Assembly (NCBI GenBank): GCA_964017145.1
Contig: OZ024850.1
Coordinates: 1,217,618-1,281,617, forward strand
Direction: 5' to 3'
Length of the DNA stretch: 64,000 bases
Origin: Agrocybe praecox
Lineage: Eukaryota; Basidiomycota; Agaricomycetes; Agaricales; Agrocybaceae
Part shown: piece by piece, positions 35,058 to 47,101 of the stretch
Layout: the number at the start of each line of letters is the position of its first letter
Numbering within the stretch: the stretch's first letter is position 1
Translations under genes and position numbers: made by a program
The notes under the pieces: generated by a model
What the model was told of the DNA's origin: nothing
Database searches by the model: none
The model's input: only the letters and a program-made list of their open reading frames with translations

Positions 35058-36347
35058 TTATACAAGATAATCCAGATCAACCCAAGATGCAAAATCACTT
35101 CCAACTGCACTGGAAATGTTGTAGGCTTCCGCTTCGTTTTCCGATAAAACAGTAGAAAAACTTGGCCGTACGGGATGAAGGATACCACTGCCGCTGCTGT
35201 TATATTCCGCCAGGAACACATCGTCGATGCGTTCATCTCCAGGATTCCAGATAGACCATATTGTCTGGTTCAATGGTGCTGTAATAAGTGTGTTTTTGAA
35301 GATGACTCTTTAGAATTTTGGTGAGTACCTTCCAAAGAGACTCGGGTCGTTAGGGCTTACTTTGCGAAATCTGGTTTCGGACAACGCTCTTGTCAGACTA
35401 TTTCGACAGTTAGATCACAAGAAACTAACCTCCCCATGGCCTTCCAAGAAAAACATTTCCTACTGTGTTTGCAGCTGCATCTGGTGCTAGAATTATCGTG
35501 TTTTCGTTGAAGACGTCTATTGTATTGGTCATTAATTGCTTTCCTGAAATCTTAACGGCCCTTCACTTACAGCTTCCATTGTCGACTAATTCTCTCCCGC
35601 TCGCAGTAATACAGCCAGGAGCTTTTACAGCTATGGTGTTGCCCCCAAAGTACGCCAAACCGTGTCTGCCAAATATGAAGTCGACGGCTCCCTAGGAATG
35701 AAAAAATGAGTCCAATCTCATTGGCAGAGTGAATTCGAATTCTTTCTTACTTCTATATAGCTCTTCAAAAATACCTGTGCGCCCTGATTGGCGTAGAGGG
35801 TGTCTTGATAGCCAAGAAATGCGCACGCATACAGGCCAACCTGGTTACCGTACTGGCTAATGGCGATAGCTTGCGACCCAATCCCGAATGTGTTTGTGAC
35901 ATTCACATTGTACATGCGAAAATTGTCCTTGTGCACGCGCAGCGTCCCACTGGCGTCATCAGAGCCTGCAAGACTCGCCGGTAGTCCGGCCTGGATTACG
36001 ACTTGGTTGCCAGCAAAGTTCGTGGTGTCTGTGGTATAACCATAAAACTGCGATGACTTTCAGCCTAACGCGTACGGTACAGTGTTCTTCCTGCTTACTG
36101 TCAGAGGTCCAGGGCGAGTTATATTGACTTGCTCATTGTACGTCCCAGGATAAATGAATATTATGCGACTGGAGCTATCGTTTGGTAACGCGTTGAGTGC
36201 GGCATTTATCGTGTCGAACCTCCCTGATGCAGGCGCAGCCCCTGCCTGGACAGAAATGGCACCCTGAGGAGGCGAAGTACGACGTGCAGCCTCGACCAAT
36301 GTCGACACGGAACAAAGAGAAAGCACCAGAAGATTTTTAAAAATCAT
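35058..36347 (-). CDS. pectin methylesterase (CE8), copy 1
   Basis: Secreted enzyme that demethylates homogalacturonan. The start at 36347 gives the signal peptide MIFKNLLVLSLCSVSTLVEA, then ARRTSPPQGAISVQAG and the GTYNEQV strand. Introns join the FYGYTTDTT segment, VHKDNFRMYNVNVTNTFGIG and SQAIAISQYGNQVGLYACAF. Then come GYQDTLYANQGAQVFLKSYI, GAVDFIFGRHGLAYFGG and FLGRPWG. The family's active-site residues (Gln of QAIAI, Asp of QDT, Asp of DFIFG, Arg/Trp of GRPW) are all kept. It ends FASWVDLDYLV before TAA. It heads a tandem of three same-strand copies. About 330 residues, apparently functional. Confidence 0.95.
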
Positions 36348-36560
36348 CTTGGATCGAAAAGACGCGACACTTGATCACGAAACAATAACCATTAATATAC
36401 AGAATCTTACAAGTGGCTTCATAGGAACATATGGACACATGATATCTCAAGTTAGTCGGAGACGTTCCATGACAAGGCCCTGTTGAAGGAGTCAAACACT
36501 GAGATTTTTAGAGCCGGGCCGCTTGGTGGTACGGTCCGCCAAATAGGAACCTGAAATATG

Positions 36561-37814
36561 TTACAAGTACGACGTATCTACCCATGTCGCATAATCACTC
36601 CCGACAGCGCTAGAAATAGTGTATGCAGCTGCTTGACTTGCAGTCAGCTGCGTCGCAAAGGAAGCACGCGCTGCTCCGGCGATTCCACTACCTGTGGTGT
36701 TGTAATCGGCGAAAAAGACGTTGTCTGTATTTGGCGTCGCTGTGCTCCAGATAGACCAAACAGCGGGATTGAGAGCAACATTGACAACAGTGTTTTTGTA
36801 AATGACCCTAGTTCACGGTGAGACGAATCAGTTAAAATTTGACTTTGGATGGGAAGATGGTTGCTCACTTTGCGAAATTGGACCATGGTCGACCGAGGTA
36901 AAACTTGCCTGCCGTAGTGGATGCTGCACCGCTTCCGAGGACGATGGTATTGCCGTCGAAGACGTCTAATTGTAGCGTCATTGAAAATTATTTATACAAA
37001 GAAGCCACCTCACGACTCACAACTAGTACCATCATTTGAGCTGCGTCCACTAGCAGTCACAAAGCCGGGAGCCGTTACCGCGATGGTGTTCCCACTGAAG
37101 AAGGCCTGGCCTCTTTGACCAAAGATGAAGTCAGTGGCTCCCTATTAGTGCCCGTCAGCTTCATCCAGACATCAGAAGACACTCGATTGAAATTACCTGA
37201 ATGAAACCCTTCAGGAAGACTTGGGTTCCTTGTTCCACGAGAACAGTATCTTGGAAGCCGTAGAACCCGCAGCCGTAGAACCCAACGCGAGTGCCATATT
37301 GGCTGATGGCAATTGCTTGAGAACCTTGGCCAAAGGTGTTTTTGACATTGACGTTGTACAGCTTGAAATCGTTCTTGTGGACACGAACAGTACCACTAAT
37401 GTCGTCAGACCCTGCCGTACCAGCAGAGAGCCCGAATTGAATGTTGACGGTGTTCTTTAAGTAGGATGTGGTATCGGTCGTGGAACCAAAAATCTTTAAT
37501 ATGAGAAAACAAGCTAGGTCAGGATATATACTGGATAAAGAATGGCAGAAGGATAGACACACGGTCAACGGGCCAGTACGCGTGATGTTAACCTGTTCTG
37601 TGTAAGTCCCTGGATAGATGAAGATGGACCTCGATGAACTATCGTTAGGTAGGGAGTTAACGGCCTTGGATACCGTGCTGAATTCGCCTGCAGTAGTTGT
37701 CCCCGCGCGCACAACGATAGCTCCAGACGGAGGAGAAGTCCTCGAAGCGCCCAGGACAACGTCGGAGGCGCAGGCAATTATACCGAGCAAGATTACTCGA
37801 AGGGATACAAACAT
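36561..37814 (-). CDS. pectin methylesterase (CE8), copy 2
   Basis: The start is taken at 37814 (MFVSLRVILLGIIACASDVV) because it gives a proper signal peptide; an in-frame ATG 30 codons upstream does not. The mature part starts ASRTSPPSGAIVVRAGT. Conserved blocks are GTYTEQVNITR, IFGSTTDTTSYLKN, VHKNDFKLYNVNVKNTFGQG, SQAIAISQYGTRVGFYGCGF, GFQDTVLVEQGTQVFLKGFI, GATDFIFG and YLGRPWSNFAK. It ends YATWVDTSYL before TAA at 36561-36563. All catalytic positions are present. It diverges from copy 1 mainly in the QDT loop, so it may differ in pattern of action. Tandem, same strand as copies 1 and 3. Confidence 0.93.
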
Positions 37815-38220
37815 TGTAAAACCTGAGCGATGGATAGTTTGCAAGAGGTGACTGACTTGATGCAATCGTGTGTTGAAAATTTGCCTTTTAAAGGTCTCGA
37901 GCAACCTCTTCGGATGTTTAACGATTTAAAAATATCTCTAGTCTCCTTCATGAGACTACTTACGGGTGCGATTCTGCGGAGCTGCCACGTTTGATACAAA
38001 AGTTAGTTATACTCCGTCCAGCGCTTGGATCTGCTGACTTCGTAAGAAGCCTAGTATGCATGTATAAAGGAAGCGGGCCGTCGAAAATCTGGACGTTTAA
38101 ACGCGATTTATCACAAGGACATGCAGCGGAAAATATTGTCATCGATTTTATGTTCTTCGGAAAAAAATGTTATGTTCAAGTTGGTAACGAGTGGAAACAT
38201 CCCTACTAGGGACAGTAGAA
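37815..38220. other. promoter region of pectinesterase copy 2
   Basis: About 400 bp between the TAG of copy 3 and the start of copy 2. No recognisable gene or repeat. Confidence 0.45.
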
Positions 38221-39441
38221 CTAAACAAGATATGCAGAGTCCACCCAGGTCGCATAGTCGCTGCCTACCGCGGTAGAAATTGAGTACGATGCTGCTTGAG
38301 AGGCAGAAAGTAGGGTCGCAAAGCTTGCTCGGGACACGCCGGTGACACCACTGCCTGTGGTATTGAAGTCTGCTAACAAGACGTGATCCGTATTTGGGGT
38401 CGCCGAATTCCAAACCGACCACAATGCAGTATTAAGTGGCGCGGTTATAATAGTGTCTTTAAAGATCACTCTGGAGGCAAAATGGATGTCAACGGTTTAT
38501 ACTCATAGTCCTGCAAGGACACGCACTTCGCATAGTCCGACCACGGCCTTCCCAAAAATATTTTTCCATTGATTCCCGAAGCGGCCCCCGAAGCCAGAAC
38601 AATCGTGTTTTTCTCGAAGACATCTAGGAGACCGTATAAGATACATAAAAAGAGAGATGTTCACACTTACAGCTTCCTGAATCGTCTGATTGTCGACCGC
38701 TGGCAGTGATACAACCGGCAGCCTTTACAGCAATGGTGTTGCCACCGAAATATGCCAAGCCCTGTCGACCGAAAATAAAGTCTACGGCGCCCTGTTGAGG
38801 ATGTTTTAGTACCTTACAGTTAAACCAAAAGACATTCACCCACTTCGATGTAACCTTTCAAAAATACTTGTGTGCCTTGGTTGGCGTATAGGGTATCCTG
38901 ATATCCATAAAAACCACACGCGTAAAGCCCCACGCGACTACCATATTGACTTATGGCAATGGCCTAAGAACCAACTCCAAACGTGTTTTTGACGTTCACA
39001 TTGTACATCTTGAAGTCGTTCTTATGGACACGTAAGGTTCCACTGGCGTCATCTGAACCAGCTGTGCTGGCTGGCACACCTGCCTGAATTGTCACTTGGT
39101 TTGACTGGTAGGTGGTTGTATCGGTAGTGTATCCATAGATCTATATAGAGAATAGATTGGTTGGCTTGAACATTTGGTCGTAAGTAGGGACTCACAATCA
39201 GAGGACCCGAGCGTGTGATGTAAAGTTGTTCGTTGTAAGTACCAGGAAAGATGAAAAGGCTTCGGGAAGAACTATCATTGGGTAACGATTTTAGGGCTGC
39301 TGAGATAGTTGAGAACTCTCCAGTCGCCGTTGTACCCGCGCGAACGACCAAGGCCCCAGAAGGAGCCGTGGTGCGAGATGCTGCAAAGACTGAGACCACA
39401 AACGCAAAGAATACAACAGAGAATGCTATGATTCTAGTCAT
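38221..39441 (-). pseudogene. pectin methylesterase (CE8), copy 3, with premature TAG
   Basis: The start at 39441 gives signal peptide MTRIIAFSVVFFAFVVSVFA, then ASRTTAPSGALVVRAGT and GTYNEQLYITR. After an intron come IYGYTTDTTTYQSNQ and VHKNDFKMYNVNVKNTFGVG. The next codons read TCT TAG GCC where both sister copies have Ser-Gln-Ala (SQAIAISQYG), so the catalytic-region Gln codon CAG has become TAG at 38964-38966. Beyond it the frame is undamaged: GLYACGFYGYQDTLYANQGT, GAVDFIFGRQGLAYFGG, LGRPWSDYAK, ending YATWVDSAYLV before TAG at 38221-38223. Splice sites are still good. A single young nonsense change is the only lesion found; a stable protein would lack most of the beta-helix active site. 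Confidence 0.85.
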
Positions 39442-40492
39442 GCTGGAGTTGGGAAGATAACAGTTTTCTGGCAGCGCTTATATGCGTGTTACAGGGTAGT
39501 TTCCGGGAAAACCATGGAGAAGTAGCCATCGGAATGGGTCAGTAGTGCGTGGCTTCCCAATGTCAGAACATTCAGAGCATACCACGAGATCTTTAGTCGA
39601 CGAAGACCTAATGGATCAACCGTATGAGTGACGCCAGTGCATAGAAGAACAGACCCGGATCTCAGGAAAAGAAGGGAAAAGAGTGCTTCCTTGTCCAGCT
39701 TTGTCCAGACCATACATGGAAAACTTGTCCTCAAACAAAGCGATCTAGCGAGCAGTATACCACTTGCAGTAATATCCGAAGAAGAAGAAAAACACGTTTT
39801 TTGAGAGAGAATGATGGTGAAAGTTCTTTCTGAGCAGATTCCTGATAAGAGAAGAAAAGAAAGAACTGAGTGGACACTGGACATAGACTCACGAGAGGAA
39901 CACCCCTGCGTAGTGGTCTTTCAATTTTATAAACTCCGACTATTTCAGAACATTCCTCCTGACGTTGACGTTGAACGTTGAACATTTGAACTTTGAAAAA
40001 ACTCCTTTGAAGACCCAGTGCATCCTAGCGAACGTCTACGACAAGACGGCGTCATTCCGAAGGCCAATCCAATCTCTCGCCGTTGTTGTATGGCTTTGAG
40101 GCAAGGAGGTGCATGTAAGGATGAAAACCGGGCAATATCTCAATTTTACTGTGCCTGACAAACATTGTCAAGGTAAACTCCTCTTGGGCAAGACTTTTTC
40201 TGAGTCTCGCAAATCATACAGCGAGCTTGAGGAGTTCAATCCTGTTTGGTATCGTGATTCGTGAATGTGTGCCCAGTATACTTTGTATATAATTCTTACT
40301 CCTGAGGACGAGTAACAACCTCTGCTGGTTAGCCCTTCGCTTGAGTTACCAAGATTGTGCCAGGTTCCCAAATAGTACTAGTGGCGCATTATTTTAGACA
40401 TTATTCCATGTGGTACACCCCCACCACGTAAATTACTTGGGGGAGTTCTGATGTGTGGCTGTGTGCTCGGCTGTATAATTACCACGATTCAG
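39442..40492. other. intergenic, no gene recognised
   Basis: About 1 kb upstream of the pectinesterase array. Short frames only. Near 39958-39990 there is a small internal repeat (GTTGACGTTGAACGTTGAAC). The 8-bp target copy CGATTCAG of the next element lies at 40485-40492. Confidence 0.45.
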
Positions 40493-41173
40493 TAGTGCTG
40501 CCGCCGCAGTGCGGTGACTTTGTAGTGACTGTGACTGCACTGCAAGATTTTGATCTCCGACACGCTACAAAGCACGGTGAAGCGTTGATGAAGTCACTGT
40601 GCAGGCTCTTGCAGTCCGTGCTATTGAAACCGAATAACGTTGTTCCGGTCGGTAGAACCACTGTTTTTTCTTCCTGGAGGACAGATCGGTCTGGGGTAGT
40701 CCCCAAAACTTGACATTATTTTAGCCACATGGTCTAACTTGGTATCCTGTAATTTTTAAGCATATTCGACAATCTTGTCTTCCTGTATCTTTTTATTTTC
40801 CAAATGCTCGTGTTCGGGCATACGTCATCGCGTTTCAAGTATACAAATTAAAAATAGTGCACTATGTAAGGAAGTCCGAAGAAACCCGAGAAAATATGAA
40901 TTTTGCTTTCTGCTCTTTTAAAGGGTGATCCAAATGAAAATCCTCCACTTTTCTTAACGGACTAGCAAGCATATATGTTTAATTTTTCGAAAAGCAGAAA
41001 AAACTGCGAAAACCTAGCAGAAATTGCAAGAAATAGTTCATGAAGATGTTTTTTGGTGATCGTGAGAACAAACTTCACAGTCAATTTGCAGCAACTGCAT
41101 GTCACAGTGAAGCGTAATGCAGTGCCACGAGGCGGCTACAAAGCCGACTGCACTGCACTCTACGGCAGCACTA
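40493..41173. mobile_element. hAT-like MITE (681 bp) with 8-bp target duplication
   Basis: Ends are TAGTGCTGCCG and its inverse CGGCAGCACTA, flanked on both sides by CGATTCAG (40485-40492 and 41174-41181). An 8-bp duplication and tips starting TAGTG fit hAT ends. Subterminal regions are rich in short motifs on both strands (GCAGTGC, TGCACTGCA, CTTTGTAG, TCACAGTGAAGCG), like transposase-binding repeats of hAT elements. No coding capacity, so non-autonomous. Confidence 0.8.
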
Positions 41174-42236
41174 CGATTCAGAATAAATTCAGATCATTTC
41201 CTGGAGGGCACACGCCAAGTTGATGCCAAGGGAGGTGCGGAGTCTACACCGGCGTGATGGTAAAGTATCGGCATATCGGCATAAAAAACAGTGCGAACGA
41301 GGAAACGTTTGAAGGGAAGTTAAAAAATAAAATAAAAATGTAACATACCAGAGAAGCTAGAGTGAAATTATATAGCCCTTAACTATACTATATAAAACGA
41401 CAACAAACTGACAAAGGACTACTCAGTGGCAACGATGAGGTCCTATATTATTCTCAATTCTATCGTGAAGCAGAGTGCTCTTCGTAAGATAATGGCATAC
41501 AGCAGGCCTTTCCAACTTTATTTTGTGAAAAGGTGTATACAGTCGAAAAACCCGAATATTTAAGTTTGTGGATTTCAGTTATACCATGTTTCTCTATATC
41601 AATTCTTCATTTTCAGAATTTTGTACTGATAGATTTTTATTACACATATATTGAATTTTTGATTTGTATATCTTACGTTTGATACACGCTGTGTCTCCTA
41701 GCATGTTAGAAGATAGTACACGCACGGAAAAGGACTGAACAAGATCCAGCTTTGAAAGGAGAAGATTCGGCAAAGCGGCGCACCAAAATCAAAGCCGAGG
41801 AGCCAGAGTTCTGTTTGTTTATTCTCAAAGGCTTCGGAGAACAGTCCCTTCATGAGCGGATTACAACCTCTGATTTCTTCTTACATGCAATGAGCGTTTT
41901 TACATTTTAATAATGCCTTCGAAATCGGCGTTTACGAAGGAGGCACATGTTTTTTCAAAATCTCAGGCTCCGAGTAAAGTTCTGGGGTGGACATGGAAAC
42001 TCCATTTGGAAAGTTCCATTTTGTACCCGCACGACGGCACTCATTTGATCATGATATTTCTTCCGAATGGCACCCAAGGAAACTTTGAGGAACTGGAGCG
42101 CGTCAACTGTCCTTTCTCCTGACCAATAACCATTGCACCACCAGTGCTCGACGCTGTCTAGTCGCGTCCGCTGTGAAAGGTCCTCCGCTCGTTGATTTTG
42201 GCAAGACGCGTTATTTCCAGCCTTCCTTGACCAAGC
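41174..42236. other. intergenic, no gene recognised
   Basis: Right target copy CGATTCAG at 41174-41181, then about 1 kb of AT-rich sequence that includes the promoter of the 42237 gene. A 69-codon frame at 41913 has no support. Confidence 0.45.
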
Positions 42237-44217
42237 ATGGCCGCGACAATTTATAATACGCTTGGGGCAGCTTCAATCGGATTCTACGTGTCTTGCGTGG
42301 TGTTTGGGATTTTTACGACGCAGATTTTCGTTTACTTCCGAAAATTTCCCTCAGACCGGATAGCATATAAGACTCTGGTGAGTTTCATTGGGTTCTTCGT
42401 GTATGATTATCGATCTTAAGGTTTACATCTAACATCCGCGGTCTTGAAGGTCGCTTCGCTGTGGTGAGTTAAATTGGTTTTTGCAATGCGCGTCGGGGCC
42501 ATCAAATAATATTGGGCGCTTGAAGGATATTGGAATTTGTGGACCAGATCTTCATCGCGTATTCGGTGTACTACTATTCCATCACGTAAGTCCTGAAGCT
42601 TTGCGTTCATAACATCAAATTAATCAGTGTTTTTAGACACTACGGCGACACGACTGCGTTATTCACCGGAGGTATCGTATGGTCAGTCTCACCGTGCGCT
42701 GGATGTAGATAAGCCTTAATCCCAATTCTTTATACAGGTCTCTAATCGTTAGTCGTTTTCTGTCTGCCTGCACTTCTTTATTAACTTTCCATAACACCGG
42801 TTAGCTGCAAATCACCATGGCTGTGAGTTTTCTTGACTTCCATGACACTCATAACGTATGTTCTGACGTGGGTACTAGTCGATAGTTGGTACAATTGTCA
42901 AGTGGTGTGTGTTTCTGTCCATGCATAGCGCTCTTCGGTGCGACTGACTGGGCCTGTAGCTGTTTCTCTATGCGTGTGTGGCGTTGTAGGTTATTTCATA
43001 GTCAACGGCCGAAAATCATGGACTGACTCCACTGCTTCTTCATCGCCTAGTCAGCAAAAAGAATATATATATGACCGGCATCATTGTGAGTTACTTTGTT
43101 CTGCATGGCTACTTCTCTCAGCTGAACTTCGTTCTAGGTCCTCCTGATCGTCGCACAGTTCGGTAGGCAGGCAGTGAAACTAATAGTACCTTATATGCTG
43201 ACTTTTATGTTGTCGACAGCACTTGCTATCGGTATGCTTTATCTCTGGTTAAATGGAACACTGAACCGAGATTATTTCTTTAGTATTTTGCGTGAAAGGG
43301 TTAGTTGTGTGTGCCTTCATCAAGAGCTTCACATTAATCGCGCTCGTTAAACTAGTTTCCAAATCAAATCCCTTCTACATTTGCAAGATCTTCAAGTGCG
43401 TCCTTAGCGTATCCCTGTCGCCGTTTCTTACTCTTACTAAATCGTTTCTCCCCTAGGTGATTGGCAGTCTGGCACTTGGAGGTGGCGTCCTGACGGATCT
43501 TCTTATTGCTTTCGCCCTAGTATACTGTCTACGGAAGTTGCGCACTGGAAGTCGGAAGTACGTCACTCGGACAAGATGATGCTGTTAAAATATGTCTTAC
43601 TGATTATATATTCAGAGCAGATACACTCGTTAACACTCTAAGCTTATATGCTCTGAACACTGGTGCTCTGACAGGGTACGTCTTTCTCGGATATCTACGA
43701 TGCTCTCCAATCTGATAAGTCGCGTCGTATCCAGGACTGTCAGCTTCATAACCTTGCTTTTGGTATGTAATATTTGTTTCCATTATTTTGTACACTCTCT
43801 TATTTTTTGCCGCCAGTACAACTTAAGCCCAGGGACTTTTTATTTTATGGCCACATACTTCACCCTGGGAAAACGTACGTGCTTTCCATATACACACGTT
43901 TGACTTCAACCGGCTAAGTTCAACTTCCAGTATATGCGATATCGTTCCTTTGCGCCTTGAACACACGTAAGGTGCTCAGAGGAAAAGGAACTGACCAGGA
44001 AGGGAACACTAGCAACACCACTAGCCAACTGCGAAACACAATATTCCTGGTCTCGAATAATGGTCGTCTACCTAACTACCAGTCGGACTCTGCCGAACCA
44101 CAACAGAGCAAAGTAAGCCATCATTCTGCATTAGAGTTGAGCAAAGATCCAATATCTGAGGCATTATCTACAGAGCCTAGAAGTCGGCGTACGTCAAGAA
44201 GTTTCTGTTATCAGTGA
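42237..44217 (+). CDS. DUF6534-type membrane protein, copy 4 (divergent)
   Basis: The start at 42237 gives MAATIYNTLGAASIGFYVSC and the helix VVFGIFTTQIFVYFRKFPSD. Many small exons then read ILEFVDQIFIAYSVYYYSI, HYGDTTALFTGGIVWSLI, ITMASIVGTIVK, CCFSMRVWRFSKKNIYMTGI, VLLIVAQF, VIGSLALGGGVLTDLLIAFA, LVYCLRKLRTGSRK, ADTLVNTLSLYALNTGALTG and MATYFTLGKLYAISFLCALN. A polar tail ends at TGA at 44217. This matches the more typical DUF6534 pattern. The LVYCLRKLRTGSRK stretch, equivalent to the place where copies 1-3 need a one-base exon, is uninterrupted. Function unknown. Some small exon borders are less certain than the overall call. Confidence 0.8.
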
Positions 44218-44719
44218 TGTGGAGAACGGGCATGAGTACAGCAAACATATGGTATTTCTTTTGCTCTAAGCTTTTTGATTCCCTATATCTAATAGATCCG
44301 GACAGGATCCGGACTATTCAACATTTTAACCAAACTAACTCGCTAGATTTCAACAAAAAACTGTTTACTTCTCATCCCTCTTTCAAACACTCTCTTGAGG
44401 CTGTATTAAAACCTGTACATCTATCTTTCTCTAACAGCTTCCTTTTTTTCGGACCTGGCGTTTTTTATAATCTCATCTATTGTGGCCTCCCTTTTTATGT
44501 ATTAAATATTTTTGGTGATCGAGCTCTACTATCTACATCCACTATCCCAGTCTCGTACCTCATTCTTTTTCACGTATACCATTTACAACAGGCGTTGGTA
44601 CCTACATAAGCGCGAGTGCGGAGTGCGGATTGAGTATATAACTATTTATACAATTCTGATCAACGATATCAGGACAGGAGGTCAACAAAAATCCAGGTTA
44701 AAGTAGCATCGAGACTCAG
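44218..44719. other. intergenic between convergent genes
   Basis: About 500 bp between the DUF6534 gene end and the permease end. A 131-codon frame here is Phe/Leu/Ser-rich without known motifs and is not called. Confidence 0.5.
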
Positions 44720-47101
44720 TTAAATGTTCTCGGAGAGCGAGTCGACTCTCTCTTTGGTATCCTCATCAATCTCTATGTTTGTGTTCTCGGCCAAAGGTTT
44801 CAGAGTCCGTACAGGACCTTTAAACCAATAGACGCCTCCATATTTAGGGAAATAGTAATAGATAATCGACAGAAGGAGAGTGCCACCTGAAGAATATGGA
44901 TGGACGGTTAAGAACACACTTGAAATATTATAAGATATAAGAAAGGGGGCAGATACTCACCGAGAACAACGACTGTGTAATTCATATCACTCGCCGCCGA
45001 ATTCGGCGCAGCAGGGAACATGAAGACGAGCACCATGAACAACATAAATACTACGGCTATGATAGCAACAGGCAGGCTCTATTCGACATCCGAAGGATGA
45101 GAAAATTGTTCATAACCCACTGGTAATATTTTCAACGTACCATGAATCCAAGACTAAATGGCCCGGGTTTTACTTCCTGCCCGCCGGCAAACCTCGCAAC
45201 GATAGGAATAGAATATGCGATGTATTGGCCGGCAACGACTAGGGAGAATACCGCACCAATAGCGCTGCTCCCTGCAAACGCCAAAAGTCCAAGAAGGAAA
45301 GATAATGTAACGGCGAACCAGACGGCATTGATTGGCGCATGTGAGCGCTGGTTGACATTGTATAACCACGAGGAAAGGGGGAAACCTCCGTCCCGAGAAA
45401 ATGCAAATATTTGACGAGAGCAGACGGTCAGCTACAGGAACCATTTAGAGTGTATCCTTGGATGATCATGTAGTACCTGAAACCTACCATACTAGTGCCC
45501 ATTGTAAACCTGAATGATTTGAATTAGCCTTGACAGCCTTGGTTGGTTTGAAGAAAACAGAGAAAACACACTGAACAACAACTATGACGGCCCAGACAGC
45601 AAGCGTCCCTTTCTGACCGAAAGAGTTGAAGAGTATCTGGGCGTCAATCCATCGATTAGCTTTCAGAATTATGGACAATTTAAGTGTACACACGGTAGCC
45701 ATAGGTTGTCCAATTGGGCTCTCCAAAACAGCCGCTGGAGGATCGCCCATACAGAATGCCAAGGCAATCATCAAGCCTGCAAAGGACGTGTGTAAATATT
45801 TCTTTATTTCGACGGAGGTTAGCTGAAGCCCTACCCCATCCAATCACAACACTTGACGTGGTAGCAAGTATAATGGCAAATGGAATGGCCACGTTCGCGT
45901 TTGTCGCTTCCTCACTGATATGAACCGTCGAATCGAAAGCACCGATTGCCCAGAGAGGACTCAAAAAGCCGATAATAAAAGCGAAACCATTGTTCCAACC
46001 GGAAACTGTTAAACTATTAACTGCCGAAGGCCACAGAAAGACGGAAATGACTGTACGTACTGTTTTGAAAGGTCCCGAATACGACTTTAGCGTTATTTCT
46101 GAATTCTGCTGGAGTGGCGATAGGTACACCAATTATCAGAGTGGCGCAGAGCCTATTCAATCAACGGGGGTCAGATCATGCGAAGCTTTGTCGAGTGTAC
46201 AAACTTACAAGAGATTGAGGATAATATAGGGCTTCTGGAGTCTTGCGATAACGATAGGGTTCAAACTGCAGATTATGCCATGGAATAGGAGTAATCCGCA
46301 AAATACGCCGCTGCATGGATTCTCGTGATTGAATAATATGTACGGATGGTTGAATAACGTACAAAGTTTGTACAGTCGTGGCTTGGAACTTCAATCCGGA
46401 GCCTATGCTAACGGCAGCCATGATTTGAACAGCACATCCCCAGTCAACTGATGCCACGCTTGCAACATTACCCACAGTATTGGCGTCTTAAAGTACAAAA
46501 TCAAGGAATTAGACTGATTCCAAAATTGCCATACTCACATCCTACTATCCATGATAACAAACATCTCCATCGCGGTGAAGAGAATTTAAACGTCCAGTAG
46601 TAAAGGCCACCCGATGTCGGAGCTGCTGATCCCAATTCGGCCATGGCGAGAGCAATCGTCGTAAGAAATATACCGCATATAGCCCACTAAATCGCAAGAG
46701 ACATTGGAACTGAATATCAAGGTATGCTAAAGATACTTACACCCCAAACCATAGAACATGTTCCGCCATACGGTATAGAGAAAACAAGAACCGAACTATT
46801 GGTCCAATGTTGAATATGAGCTCAATGTAAAGGTGATGTTGCTTGACTCGAAATGCTCACGCAACAGAAGGGACAAGACCTATAATGCTGAAGCCAATAC
46901 CAAACACGTCTGCAGGAGAGAAGTGCCGTTTGAACTCTTCGAAAAAAGCGTGAATATAAACTATGTATCATCTTCAAACAAACAAACATGCCTACCTTGC
47001 TTGTATCCCAATCCAGCCAACACTTGTGCATCCTTATCCTCGAAAGCCGCTTGCCCATGCTCTGCGAGCGTCATACTGTTGAGCTTATCATCTGCGGACA
47101 T
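44720..47101 (-). CDS. amino-acid/GABA-type permease (APC superfamily), copy 1
   Basis: Twelve-helix plasma- or organelle-membrane transporter of the fungal GABA/choline permease branch. The start at 47101 gives MSADDKLNSMTLAEHGQ and DKDAQVLAGLGYKQ, then FKRHFSPADVFGIGFSIIGL. Further exons read SVLVFSIPYGGTCSMVWG, ELGSAAPTSGGLYYWTFKFS, ASVDWGCAVQIMAAVSIGSG, GLLLFHGIICSLNPIVIARL and SGWNNGFAFIIGFLSPLWAI, with the VHISEEATNA loop. Then come IGQPMAT, CSRQIFAFSRDGGFPLS-type loop, and KPGPFSLGF. It ends YYYFPKYGGVYWFKGPVRTL plus an acidic tail to TAA at 44720-44722. All junctions examined are in phase. First of three same-strand paralogues. Substrate not determinable. Confidence 0.92.

Noticed and set aside
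37815..37904. Upstream in-frame ATG of pectinesterase copy 2
   Set aside because: The longer start adds a polar leader before the signal peptide; the internal ATG at 37814 fits the secreted family.
40453..40713. 86-codon frame within the hAT-like MITE
   Set aside because: Explained by the element's repeat-rich ends; no transposase feature.
44214..44609. 131-codon plus-strand frame after DUF6534 copy 4
   Set aside because: AT-rich, Phe/Leu-rich, no recognisable domain and no link to the preceding gene.
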